This document shows, in pieces, positions 56,050-63,866 of a DNA stretch of 64,000 nucleotides. This DNA comes from Streptomyces sp. 1-11 (GTDB taxonomy: Bacteria > Actinomycetota > Actinomycetes > Streptomycetales > Streptomycetaceae): the NCBI RefSeq assembly GCF_007176755.1, contig NZ_BJTV01000018.1, positions 100,784 to 164,783 on the forward strand, written 5' to 3'. The first letter of the stretch is position 1; every line of letters begins with the position of its first letter. Position numbers and translations under genes: made by a program. The notes beneath the pieces were generated by a model. It did no database searches. It saw nothing but the letters and a program-made list of their open reading frames with translations, and was not told the origin of the DNA.

Positions 56050-57860
56050 CGGACTCGGCCGGAACCTCCCTGCGTCTCGGATTCGATGAGACGCGGACCC
56101 AGGTCATTCTGAGGACCACCGACGAATACCGCGAGGACCTCGTCCAACTGGTTGCCCGTTTTCGCACGGGCGGCCAGATGAGCCCGCTCAGTGCGTCGGT
56201 CGCTCTCGATGAACTGCTAGCCAACCTGGGCGCTCTCAGTGGATGGCCGCATCACACTGGCGTCGAGTGGTCTCCGGAACTGCGCGACCTGGTGTCCGGT
56301 GTCATACAGGACGCCAACACGGTGCAGGCGCGGCTCGCGGGTACGGAAGCGCGCGGTGAGGTCACTCCGGACGCGGTGCCGAACCTGCTGGGAGACACCT
56401 GGCAGGCGGAGCTAAGTGAGTTTCAGCGTCGGGACATCGCCAAGCTTCTGTCGCTGCAGCACGGGGCGAACTTCAGTGTGCCAGGCGCAGGGAAGACTCG
56501 CGTGGGTCTGGCGGTCTATGCAGCGCAGAAGGAACAGGGGAAAGTCAGCCGACTGCTGGTGGTCTGCCCGAAGTCGGCGTATGAGTCCTGGCAATATGAG
56601 ACGGCGGTGTGTCTCAGATATCCGCTGCGTACGAACGTGCTAGACGGTTCGATGGACCAGTGGGCCGAGGTTCTCATCGTCAACTATGAGCGTCTGGACC
56701 GCTCCCTGCCGAGACTCGCCGGCTGGTTGAAGGCCGCCCCTTCCATGATCATCCTTGATGAGGCGCACAGGATGAAGCTTGGTGCGAGAGGCACGTATGG
56801 TGCCGCGTGCATGGCTCTGGGTCCCCTTGCGGCACGGCGGATGATCCTTACCGGCACGCCGGCGCCAAACGGCTCCAAGGATCTAGAGAACCTGCTTGGC
56901 TTCGTGTGGCCAGGCCACGGGCAGCGCACCGTTGTCCAGGCCGTGGCGGGCGGTGACCTCGCGTACGCCAGTTCCGTACTTCGGCCTCTGTTCACCAGAA
57001 CCACCAAGCAGGAGCTGGGCCTGCCGCCCATGCAACTGCGAATGCGGTACGTGGACATGCCGCCGCTGCACAAAGAGATCTACGACTCACTGGTGGGCGG
57101 TGTGAGCAACGGCACAGCGCGGGACGATCTCAGTGCGCTGGGCAAGACGGCGCTAAGGCTGCTTATGGCGGCGACGAGCCCGGCTCTCCTGCTGGAGGGA
57201 GCCAGCCGTTATGAGCCGTTGGCGTACCAGTTGCCCCCGCTGGACATACCTCAGGACAGCTCGCTGTACTCGCTGATGCAGAACCTCCCGGACTACGAAC
57301 TCTCCCCCAAGTACAAAGAAGCGGTGACCATCGTCGCCGAAAACGCTGCCCGGGGACGCAAGACTTTGGTCTGGACGACGTTCGTCCGCAGCCTGACAAC
57401 CTTGGAAAGGATGCTGGAGAAGTACGGCCCGGCCGTGGTCTACGGAGGTACGGCGGACCGGGAGGAGCAACTGCGCCGCTTCCGCGAGGACCCGGGCTGC
57501 ATGGTGCTCATCTCCAACCCCGCGACACTGGGTGAGGGCATCAGCCTTCACCATGTCTGTCACGACGCAGTTTATGTTGACCGGGACTTCATGGCAGGGC
57601 GCTTCCTGCAGAGCCTGGACCGGATCCATCGCCTTGGACTGGCACCGGAGACGGACACCAGGGTTACGGTGCTTGCTGCGCGCGACACCGTCGATGAGGT
57701 GGTGGAGGTGCGTCTTGACCAGAAGCTTGAGTTCATGGGGCGCATCCTGGACGACCCTACGGTGCAGCAGCTTGCTGACTTGGAAGAGGAACCGTCGGTT
57801 GCGGCGGGGCTGGCGCCAAGCGATATCGAAGCCTTGCTTCGGCACATAGGGACTAGGTAG
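56046..57860 (+). CDS. SNF2-type DEAH helicase/translocase
   Basis: A 604-residue protein from GTG 56046, overlapping the ParB-like stop by 4 bases; GGAGG is 7 bases upstream. Motif I is SVPGAGKTRV (Lys150), motif II LDEAH (residues 237-241), motif III LTGTPAPNG (269-277), and motif VI QSLDRIHRLG with the preceding NPATLGEGISLHHVCHDAVY (motif V). The QSxDRIHR motif is typical of SNF2/RapA enzymes, which move on double-stranded DNA. The first 110 residues are a separate N-terminal domain. It ends 178 bases before the methyltransferase gene. Confidence 0.85.
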   Translation: MTDSAGTSLRLGFDETRTQVILRTTDEYREDLVQLVARFRTGGQMSPLSASVALDELLANLGALSGWPHHTGVEWSPELRDLVSGVIQDANTVQARLAGTEARGEVTPDAVPNLLGDTWQAELSEFQRRDIAKLLSLQHGANFSVPGAGKTRVGLAVYAAQKEQGKVSRLLVVCPKSAYESWQYETAVCLRYPLRTNVLDGSMDQWAEVLIVNYERLDRSLPRLAGWLKAAPSMIILDEAHRMKLGARGTYGAACMALGPLAARRMILTGTPAPNGSKDLENLLGFVWPGHGQRTVVQAVAGGDLAYASSVLRPLFTRTTKQELGLPPMQLRMRYVDMPPLHKEIYDSLVGGVSNGTARDDLSALGKTALRLLMAATSPALLLEGASRYEPLAYQLPPLDIPQDSSLYSLMQNLPDYELSPKYKEAVTIVAENAARGRKTLVWTTFVRSLTTLERMLEKYGPAVVYGGTADREEQLRRFREDPGCMVLISNPATLGEGISLHHVCHDAVYVDRDFMAGRFLQSLDRIHRLGLAPETDTRVTVLAARDTVDEVVEVRLDQKLEFMGRILDDPTVQQLADLEEEPSVAAGLAPSDIEALLRHIGTR

Positions 57861-58038
57861 GTTCTGTACTTTGGTTTCCCGGCCCGGCTCGATCTGGCAG
57901 GGCCGGTCATGACCGGGCCCTCGCTTGCAGGCTTGTTCCCCGCAAGGGCGCGGAAGTGGGAAACTCTTGATGTCAAGTGGCCGGCGGTTGATCACGGGCA
58001 CTTGACGGAACGATCCATGAGCCACCAGGAGGAGCGCC
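57861..58038. promoter_or_regulatory. Intergenic region with inverted repeats ahead of the methyltransferase
   Basis: GTCAAGTG (57972-57979) and CACTTGAC (57999-58006) form a perfect 8-base inverted repeat with 19 bases between, 33 bases before the methyltransferase ATG. A near-palindrome AGGGCCGGTCATGACCGGGCC lies at about 57899. Either could be an operator for self-control of methylase expression or a terminator of the helicase operon. Confidence 0.5.
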
Positions 58039-59304
58039 ATGCGCGCCAGCGGCCCTCAGCGTCCGCAGTTCACCCCGTCACTGACCTCGATCGAGATCTG
58101 CGCGGGGGCTGGCGGGCAAGCCGTTGGGCTGCACAAGGCAGGTTTCGATCACTTGGCTCTCGTCGAGTGGGACGCGCACGCAGTCGAGACTCTCAAGGCA
58201 AACGTCGGGGCCTGGCCTGGATGGACGTCGGAGAAGGCTGCTTCTCTCGCTCCCATGGACGTAAATGATTTCCTCAATTCTCGGGAGCTTAAGGCGCTAA
58301 GCATCTCACCGGGCGACTTGGATTTGCTGGCCGGCGGTGTCCCCTGTCCTCCGTTTTCTTTGGCGGGGAAGAGGTTGGGTAAAGATGACGAGCGAGACCT
58401 TTTCCCGGCGGCCCTGGAAATTATCAAGAAGCTTAAGCCCAAGGCCATTATGATTGAAAATGTGCGGGGGATTCTTGAGCCTCCGGAGGTTTTCATCGAT
58501 TACCGCAGATTTATCCTTAATGAACTGCGGAACTACGGCTACCTGGTCCCCAAAGTCGAAGACCACTGGTCGACTGAGAAGCAGAATGGCGTCATGCGTA
58601 GCGTCTGGCGCAGGATGGATGCACGCTACTTCGGGGTCCCTCAGCTCCGACCCAGGGCTATTCTTGTCGCGATCCATGAAGATGCTGCAGAAGCTGGCGC
58701 GGAATTTGAATGGCCTCTCAGGCTTGAGGGTGACGAAGCGACAGTGTTCGGCGCTCTGAATGAAAGCATGTATGAGCGCTGCTGGGCGTACTGGGACAAC
58801 AATGAGAGGGGTGAACTTGCTAAGCCAGGGGAGCGGACGGGTGAATCCGTTTACAATGCCTGGCATAATAAAGCCTACGGCAAGTTCATCGCGCCTACCT
58901 TGGTGGGTGGATCGCGGAAGCATGGCGGCGCTGACCTAGGGCCTACCAGGGCGAAGCGTGCCTGGAGCGCATTGGGGGTGGATGCTATGGGTGTCGCGAA
59001 TGACCCTGACCAGTGCGCGCCTGAGCGGGACCTCTTCAGGGATGCTGGGCCCATGCTGACCGTTCAGCAGGCAGCCAAGATCCAGGGATTTCCGGAGGGC
59101 TGGATTTTCCAGGGGAAAAAGACGGCTCGATACCGTCAAGTCGGCAACGCGTTCCCGCCCCCGGTTGCTGAAGCCGTCGGACGATCGATCGCCGCAGTGC
59201 TGCGACCCGAGCATCGTGATGATCTGCTCGAAGCGTATGTGATGGATACCGAAGAGAGCAGCCTAGCGGAAAATTCTTTGCGGCAGATGGAGTTGCTGGT
59301 TTAG
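58039..59304 (+). CDS. DNA (cytosine-5) methyltransferase
   Basis: A 421-residue enzyme from ATG 58039 with AGGAGGAG 7 bases upstream. Motif I is EICAGAGGQAVG, motif IV GGVPCPPFSLAG with catalytic Cys103, motif VI IENV (Glu140), motif VIII QLRPRAILVAI, and motifs IX-X RYRQVGNAFPPPVAEAVGRS. All are intact, so it should be active. Motifs VIII to IX enclose a target-recognition region of about 150 residues of unknown specificity. The G+C of its gene is low for this genome (30 of 60 bases at 58261-58320). The 3' end overlaps the vsr gene tail to tail by 4 bases. Confidence 0.95.
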   Translation: MRASGPQRPQFTPSLTSIEICAGAGGQAVGLHKAGFDHLALVEWDAHAVETLKANVGAWPGWTSEKAASLAPMDVNDFLNSRELKALSISPGDLDLLAGGVPCPPFSLAGKRLGKDDERDLFPAALEIIKKLKPKAIMIENVRGILEPPEVFIDYRRFILNELRNYGYLVPKVEDHWSTEKQNGVMRSVWRRMDARYFGVPQLRPRAILVAIHEDAAEAGAEFEWPLRLEGDEATVFGALNESMYERCWAYWDNNERGELAKPGERTGESVYNAWHNKAYGKFIAPTLVGGSRKHGGADLGPTRAKRAWSALGVDAMGVANDPDQCAPERDLFRDAGPMLTVQQAAKIQGFPEGWIFQGKKTARYRQVGNAFPPPVAEAVGRSIAAVLRPEHRDDLLEAYVMDTEESSLAENSLRQMELLV

Positions 59305-59762
59305 GTGCGTCTTGCGCCGGATCGCCTAGCAGTTACCGTATCGGCGATCTGAGTGGCGCAAACTTCTGGTGGCTCGTGCTCCCAAAAGCGAAGTACGAGC
59401 CACCCGGCCTGCTCAAGGTGCTGATCTGTGTCGCGATCCCGCTGGACGTTACGCAAGACCTTTTCGGACCAGTAGCGGGGGTTTGTGCGTGGTGGAACAT
59501 AGTGTTCCGGGCAGCCGTGCCAGTAGCAGCCGTCGATGAATACAGCGACCTTGGCCGGGCGGAATACCATGTCTGCCGTCCGGCGAAGGTCTGGCAACGG
59601 CCGTGCGGCGACGCGGTAGCGCAATCCTTGAGCGTGGACTAGCTGCCGGATAAGTTTCTCCGGCTTTGTGTCACGGCTGCGAATGGCCTGCATGTTTCGA
59701 CGCCGGGCCGCAGACGAGGCCCAGGAGCCTTCCGGAGCGTCCCACGTGAGATCTTCTGACAC
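59301..59762 (-). CDS. vsr: Very short patch repair endonuclease
   Basis: A 153-residue endonuclease. RRNMQAIRSRDTKPEKLIRQ begins the Vsr fold. The active site is RTADMVFRPAKVAVFIDGCYWHGC, with predicted catalytic Asp64 and metal-site His82, and RNVQRDRDTDQHLEQAGWLV with LRFWEHE completes it. Vsr enzymes cut 5' of T in T:G mismatches produced by deaminated 5-methylcytosine, so pairing with a cytosine-5 methyltransferase is expected. In some systems Vsr-fold proteins act as the restriction nuclease; no other clear nuclease is seen here. Confidence 0.93.
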   Translation of the reverse strand: MSEDLTWDAPEGSWASSAARRRNMQAIRSRDTKPEKLIRQLVHAQGLRYRVAARPLPDLRRTADMVFRPAKVAVFIDGCYWHGCPEHYVPPRTNPRYWSEKVLRNVQRDRDTDQHLEQAGWLVLRFWEHEPPEVCATQIADTVTARRSGARRT

Positions 59763-60161
59763 AGAGGCGAGGGTAGTCCGGGGCTAGTCAGAGCGCACAC
59801 AGCCGTCAGGGACTGCTGGTCACCTGCACGCTTAGCCGTGGGCCCATCGCAAAGCTCCTGACTGCCGCGTGAAGAGGGACTCGTCCCGGGCTGGGCTGGG
59901 CGATTCACCGGCCACCCGCACCCGTGAATGAGACACCACCACGAGGCGCCCCACTGAGTAGTGATCGCCGCAGTAGCCAAGACCGACACGGCTAGGTTTC
60001 GCAGGCCCCACACGTCGAGTCGACCCAGAGACCAAAGATGCGCCGGTCGGCATGGGCACCGACGGACATCCAGAAGGCGGCGAAGAGGACGTAACTGGCC
60101 AGCCAGGATTGGGGCATGGCCGGATCCGCCCCCTACACCTCGTTCCGTCAGGCTTGACCCC
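59763..60161. other. Right edge of the accessory island
   Basis: A 399-base gap between vsr and the SEC-C gene. The only ORF with a plausible look is 41 codons on the minus strand at 59992-60117 (begins MPQSWLASYVLFAAFWMSVG), which lacks a clear ribosome binding site; it may be a remnant. The longer ORFs are Arg/Gly-rich and look non-coding. No integrase remnant or obvious attachment repeat was recognised. Confidence 0.4.
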
Positions 60162-61193
60162 TTATACGGCTGCCGTCGGCTCCGAGGCTCCATGGCACTC
60201 GCCGTAAGCCTCGCCCGAGCCGCACCAGCAGGAGGCCGTGCGCTGTGGGGGCCAGGCGATGGCTCGGCCGCGGGCCGCGAGGGTCGTGGCGTACTGGGGG
60301 AGGAGGGCCGGGTCGGACGGGCTCGTGCCCTCCGAGGCGGCGAAGGCCTCGTAGGACGGGACCGTGCCGGTGACGATGCCCAGGTTGGGGGTGCCCGAGG
60401 ACGCCAGTTCGCGGAGGGAGGCCTCTATGGTCGCCAGGTGGGCGTCGTGGGAGGGGTACTCGGTGGCCAGGTCGGCGTAGGCCGCCAGCAGTTCCGCCAG
60501 TTCGGCCGCCGGCCAGTGCAGGACCGCCACCGGGAAGGGACGGGACAGCGCCTCCCGGTAGGCGCCCAGCTCGGCGTTGAGGCGGGAGATCTCCGCGGCC
60601 AGCTCCGCCGGGTTGTCCGAGCCCAGGGACCAGACCCGCTTCGGGTCGTGGAGCTCGTCCAGGGAGACGGGGGAGGTGTGCAGGGTGTCCGCGAGGGTGT
60701 CCCAGTGGTCGTGGGGCAGGCCCAGCATGCGGCGGACGCGGTGGCGGCCGTAGAGGAGGGGGTGCGTGGCGTACGGGGGTTCGGTGCCGTCCGGCAGGAG
60801 GAGGCCGGCCGCCTGCGTGAAGGTCTCCTCCGCCGCCTCCAGCTCGTCGTGCGACTCCAGGGACTCGGCGACGATCACCCAGGGGGCCGGGTTGCGGGGA
60901 GCCGACGCGCGGATGCCGTCGATGATCGCCCTGGCCTCCGCCTCGTGGTCGTACTCCCAGAGGTTCGAGGCCTTCAGGGCGCGGACGAGGTGGGGGTCGT
61001 CCAGTCCGTCCGCTGAGGACAGCAGGCGGTCGTAGAGCGTGGTCGCGGCGGGGCGGTCGCCGGACAGTTCCAGGTGTGCCGCGGCGCGCAGGAGCAGGGC
61101 CTCGGCGTCCTCGGGGTACATGCCGGCGATCCGCTCCAGGCGTGCCGCTTCGGCGTTGTGGTCGACGTTCTCGGCAGGCGTGTCGGGGCGCAT
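60162..61193 (-). CDS. TPR-like protein with C-terminal SEC-C motif
   Basis: A 343-residue protein from ATG 61193. The N-terminal half has helical repeats (EAARLERIAGMYPEDAEALL, AAHLELSGDRPAATTLYDRL, ELEAAEETFTQAAGLLLPDG). The C-terminus ASCWCGSGEAYGECHG is a SEC-C zinc motif with one of its usual cysteines replaced by His. SEC-C modules occur in SecA and in many proteins of unknown role, where they bind zinc and protein partners. Downstream is the accessory island, so this gene marks its right boundary. Confidence 0.82.
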   Translation of the reverse strand: MRPDTPAENVDHNAEAARLERIAGMYPEDAEALLLRAAAHLELSGDRPAATTLYDRLLSSADGLDDPHLVRALKASNLWEYDHEAEARAIIDGIRASAPRNPAPWVIVAESLESHDELEAAEETFTQAAGLLLPDGTEPPYATHPLLYGRHRVRRMLGLPHDHWDTLADTLHTSPVSLDELHDPKRVWSLGSDNPAELAAEISRLNAELGAYREALSRPFPVAVLHWPAAELAELLAAYADLATEYPSHDAHLATIEASLRELASSGTPNLGIVTGTVPSYEAFAASEGTSPSDPALLPQYATTLAARGRAIAWPPQRTASCWCGSGEAYGECHGASEPTAAV

Positions 61194-61264
61194 GGGTGAC
61201 ACCGTACTGCCGACCGGTGACACGGGTGGAGTACGTGGGTGGCCGGCGGGCGAGGCCCGCGCCC

Positions 61265-62026
61265 TCACATTCCGGTCATGCCGCCGCCGGTGAGGGCCGG
61301 GGCCAGCGCCGGAACCCAGAAGACGGCGACGGCCAGCGCGAGCGAGGTGACGCCCACGGCGCGGGCCACCAGGTGGCCGGCCGGAGCCAGTTTCTCGACG
61401 GAGATCACGGCGGCCAGCACCACCATGGCCCACAGGTTCATCACGCCGAAGGCCGCCAGCACCAGCATCAGCGACCAGCAGCACCCCAGGCAGAAGGCCC
61501 CGTGGTGCAGTCCGGCGCGAACGTCGCGCCAGGGCGGCGGGTACGAGGCGTAGCGCAGCATCGTCCCGACCGGCGAGCGGCACCTCGCCAGGCAGCGGTC
61601 CTTGAGGGGGGTGAGCTGGTAGACGCCGTTGACCGCGAAGACGGCCGCGGCCGCCGCGGTCCCCGCCACGGCGGGCAGGCTCGTCACCCGGCCGAGGGCG
61701 GCGGCCAGACCGTAGGCGGGCAGCCCGGCCGCGGTCCAGACGAGCAGGTAGACGACGGTGAAGGCGACCATGCGCGGGACCCGGTGAGCGGCGATCGTGC
61801 GGGCGTACAGCCCGGCCACGGGCGCCGTCGCGGGCAGCATCATGGCCGCCGTCATCAGCGTCCACACGGCCAGGAATGCGGGCAGGCCCAGACCCATGGT
61901 GCCGGGCATCGCCGGCGTGCCGCCCCAGCGCGTCACCAGCCAGACCCAGGCGGCGGCCGCCGCGACCAGCAGCAGCGCGGAGGGGGCCGCCGCCCTGCTG
62001 CCGACGGCGACCGGCCGACCGGTCAC
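61265..62026 (-). CDS. DUF2182 integral membrane protein
   Basis: A 253-residue protein from GTG 62026, overlapping the stop of the DUF1326 gene (GTGA), so translation is coupled. About seven hydrophobic segments are seen (LLLVAAAAAWVWLVTRW, FLAVWTLMTAAMMLPATAPV, VAFTVVYLLVWTAAGLPAYG). The motif MTAAMMLPA and the segment HGAFCLGCCWSLMLVLAAFG with paired cysteines are typical of DUF2182. The family often pairs with DUF1326, suggesting joint metal or redox function. Confidence 0.85.
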   Translation of the reverse strand: MTGRPVAVGSRAAAPSALLLVAAAAAWVWLVTRWGGTPAMPGTMGLGLPAFLAVWTLMTAAMMLPATAPVAGLYARTIAAHRVPRMVAFTVVYLLVWTAAGLPAYGLAAALGRVTSLPAVAGTAAAAAVFAVNGVYQLTPLKDRCLARCRSPVGTMLRYASYPPPWRDVRAGLHHGAFCLGCCWSLMLVLAAFGVMNLWAMVVLAAVISVEKLAPAGHLVARAVGVTSLALAVAVFWVPALAPALTGGGMTGM

Positions 62027-62637
62027 GCGGACCACGTGAAGGGCGCCGAGTGGCCGTTGCCTCCGGAGAAGTCCCAGGACCGGCCGTGGACGCCGCTGCC
62101 CGTCGCGCGGCGGGAGCGGGCGATGGTCAGCGTGCTGTTCACCGGGTGGAACATGCCGGTGAGGCCCATGACCGGACCGTCCTCGCCGAACTGCGGTGCG
62201 ATCTGGTCCTCGATCTCGATGTCGATGGCGTCGCCCACCCGCGCGGAGTGACGCCGGCCGTCGTCGCGGTAGTCGATGGGGACGCGCTCCACTCCGAGGA
62301 CTTCGCCGACGAGCGGGGCGAGCGCCGCCATCGGCCCGCCGGCCTGCCCGGAGAAGACCTTGCCCAGCGCGTCCGCCTGGTCGTCGTCCGCCGAGGCGTC
62401 GAGGTACAGCGCCGCCTGCCAGCCGCCGTCGGCCATGACCCGGGGCGCGTCGATGAAGACGGCGACGTTGCGGTCGGCGACGTCCACCCCGTCCACGTTC
62501 CCGCTGTCCACGTGGAAGGCGAAGGTCACCTGGCAGCGCTCGTGGTCGGCCGGTGCGGTGAGGCCCGAGGTGGTGCAGGGGCACACCGTGTCGCAGTTGC
62601 AGCTCTCCAGATACGTGCCGTTCAGATTCCAGGGCAT
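62023..62637 (-). CDS. DUF1326 domain protein
   Basis: A 204-residue soluble protein from ATG 62637. The N-terminus NLNGTYLESCNCDTVCPCTT contains a CxC...CxC cluster typical of the family and likely binds a metal. VTFAFHVDSGNVDGVDVADR and later beta segments complete the DUF1326 fold. The next gene, DUF2182, overlaps by 4 bases. The pair is widespread in soil bacteria and of unknown function. Confidence 0.86.
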   Translation of the reverse strand: MPWNLNGTYLESCNCDTVCPCTTSGLTAPADHERCQVTFAFHVDSGNVDGVDVADRNVAVFIDAPRVMADGGWQAALYLDASADDDQADALGKVFSGQAGGPMAALAPLVGEVLGVERVPIDYRDDGRRHSARVGDAIDIEIEDQIAPQFGEDGPVMGLTGMFHPVNSTLTIARSRRATGSGVHGRSWDFSGGNGHSAPFTWSA

Positions 62638-62958
62638 GGCTTACGCCTCCCTCGTCACGTCCCCCGCGGTTCTGCGTCCCCCTGCTCCCACGTCACCCGT
62701 GGATCGCGTCGGACCGGAGCGCGTCGGAACGGGTCCGTCCGGTCGCGGTGCCGCTCCTCCAGGCTATTCCCGACGGCCACAGGCGCGCAGGTCCGCCGCC
62801 GGCGCCGAGGCCGGTGCCATGGCCGCCGCCGGCTGACTGCGCACGGTCCAGTACCTGAACAAGGTCTTGCGGACTGGACAGTGGACTTGGAGGATCGACC
62901 AGTCCTGCGATGGCTGCACCCATCCGCCGGGCGCCCGCGATCGAGGGAGATTGTGACG
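62638..62958. promoter_or_regulatory. Intergenic region upstream of the FAH-family gene
   Basis: A 321-base gap serving two divergent units. GGACTGG (62871-62877) and CCAGTCC (62899-62905) form a 7-base inverted repeat about 55 bases before the FAH-family ATG, a possible operator. The ribosome binding site GAGGGAGA lies at 62943-62950. Confidence 0.45.
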
Positions 62959-63816
62959 ATGAAGCTGCTGCGAGTCGGTACGGCCGGGGCGGAGCGCCCG
63001 GCGCTGCTCGACGCCGGGGGGACCCTGCGGGACCTGTCGGGGATCGTGGACGACATCGACGGCACCCTGCTCGCCGACGACGGCGCGCTCGGCCGGGTCC
63101 GGGCGGCGGCCGAGGCCGGTGAGCTGCCCGTGCTGGACGCGGCGGGGCTGCGGATCGGGCCCCCGCTCGGCCGGATCGGCAAGATCGTGTGCATCGGGCT
63201 CAACTACCACGACCATGCCCGGGAGACCGGCGCCGAGCCGCCCGGTGAGCCCGTCGTCTTCTTCAAGGCCCCGGACACGGTCGTCGGGCCGAACGACACC
63301 GTGCTGGTACCGCGCGGGTCCACCAAGACCGACTGGGAGGTGGAGCTGGCCGTCGTCGTCGGGCGTACGGCCCGCTACCTGGAGTCGGCCGAGGACGGGC
63401 TCGCGCACGTCGCCGGGTACGCGGTGGCGCACGACGTCTCCGAGCGGGAGTTCCAGATCGAGCGGGGCGGGACCTGGGACAAGGGGAAGAACTGCGAGAC
63501 GTTCAACCCGCTCGGCCCCTGGCTGGTGACGGCGGACGAGGTGCCGGATCCGCAGGCGCTGCGGCTGAGGCTGTGGGTCAACGGTGAGCTGCGGCAGGAC
63601 GGGTCCACGGCCGAGCAGATCTTCCCGGTGGGGGAAGTCGTCCGCTACGTCAGCCAGTTCATGACGCTGTACCCCGGGGACGTCATCAACACCGGCACTC
63701 CGGCCGGCGTCGCCATGGGCCAGCCGGAGCCGAAGCCGTATCTGCGGGGCGGGGACGTGGTCGAGCTGGAGGTGGAGGGGTTGGGTCGGCAGCGGCAGGA
63801 GTTCAAGAACGCGTAG
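62959..63816 (+). CDS. Fumarylacetoacetate hydrolase-family enzyme
   Basis: A 285-residue protein from ATG 62959. The FAH fold shows KIVCIGLNYHDHARETGAEP, VVFFKAPDTVVGPNDTV and TDWEVELAVVVGR, in which the Glu residues bind the metal. Further motifs are AHDVSEREFQIERGGTWDKG, KNCETFNPLGPW and PGDVINTGTPAGVAMGQPEP. This length and pattern are of the ureidoglycolate lyase / acylpyruvase type (2-hydroxyhepta-2,4-diene-1,7-dioate isomerase-like) rather than true FAH. It hydrolyses or isomerises a 2,4-diketo acid; no adjacent pathway gene fixes which. Confidence 0.88.
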   Translation: MKLLRVGTAGAERPALLDAGGTLRDLSGIVDDIDGTLLADDGALGRVRAAAEAGELPVLDAAGLRIGPPLGRIGKIVCIGLNYHDHARETGAEPPGEPVVFFKAPDTVVGPNDTVLVPRGSTKTDWEVELAVVVGRTARYLESAEDGLAHVAGYAVAHDVSEREFQIERGGTWDKGKNCETFNPLGPWLVTADEVPDPQALRLRLWVNGELRQDGSTAEQIFPVGEVVRYVSQFMTLYPGDVINTGTPAGVAMGQPEPKPYLRGGDVVELEVEGLGRQRQEFKNA

Positions 63817-63866
63817 GCGCTCCGCTGGGGGGCGGGGGCTGGGGGGCTGTGGTTCGGCTTGGGCTC

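Noticed and set aside
59639..60193. 184-codon minus-strand ORF spanning the vsr upstream region
   Set aside because: It overlaps the true vsr start in another frame, lacks a ribosome binding site and has a shadow-like composition.
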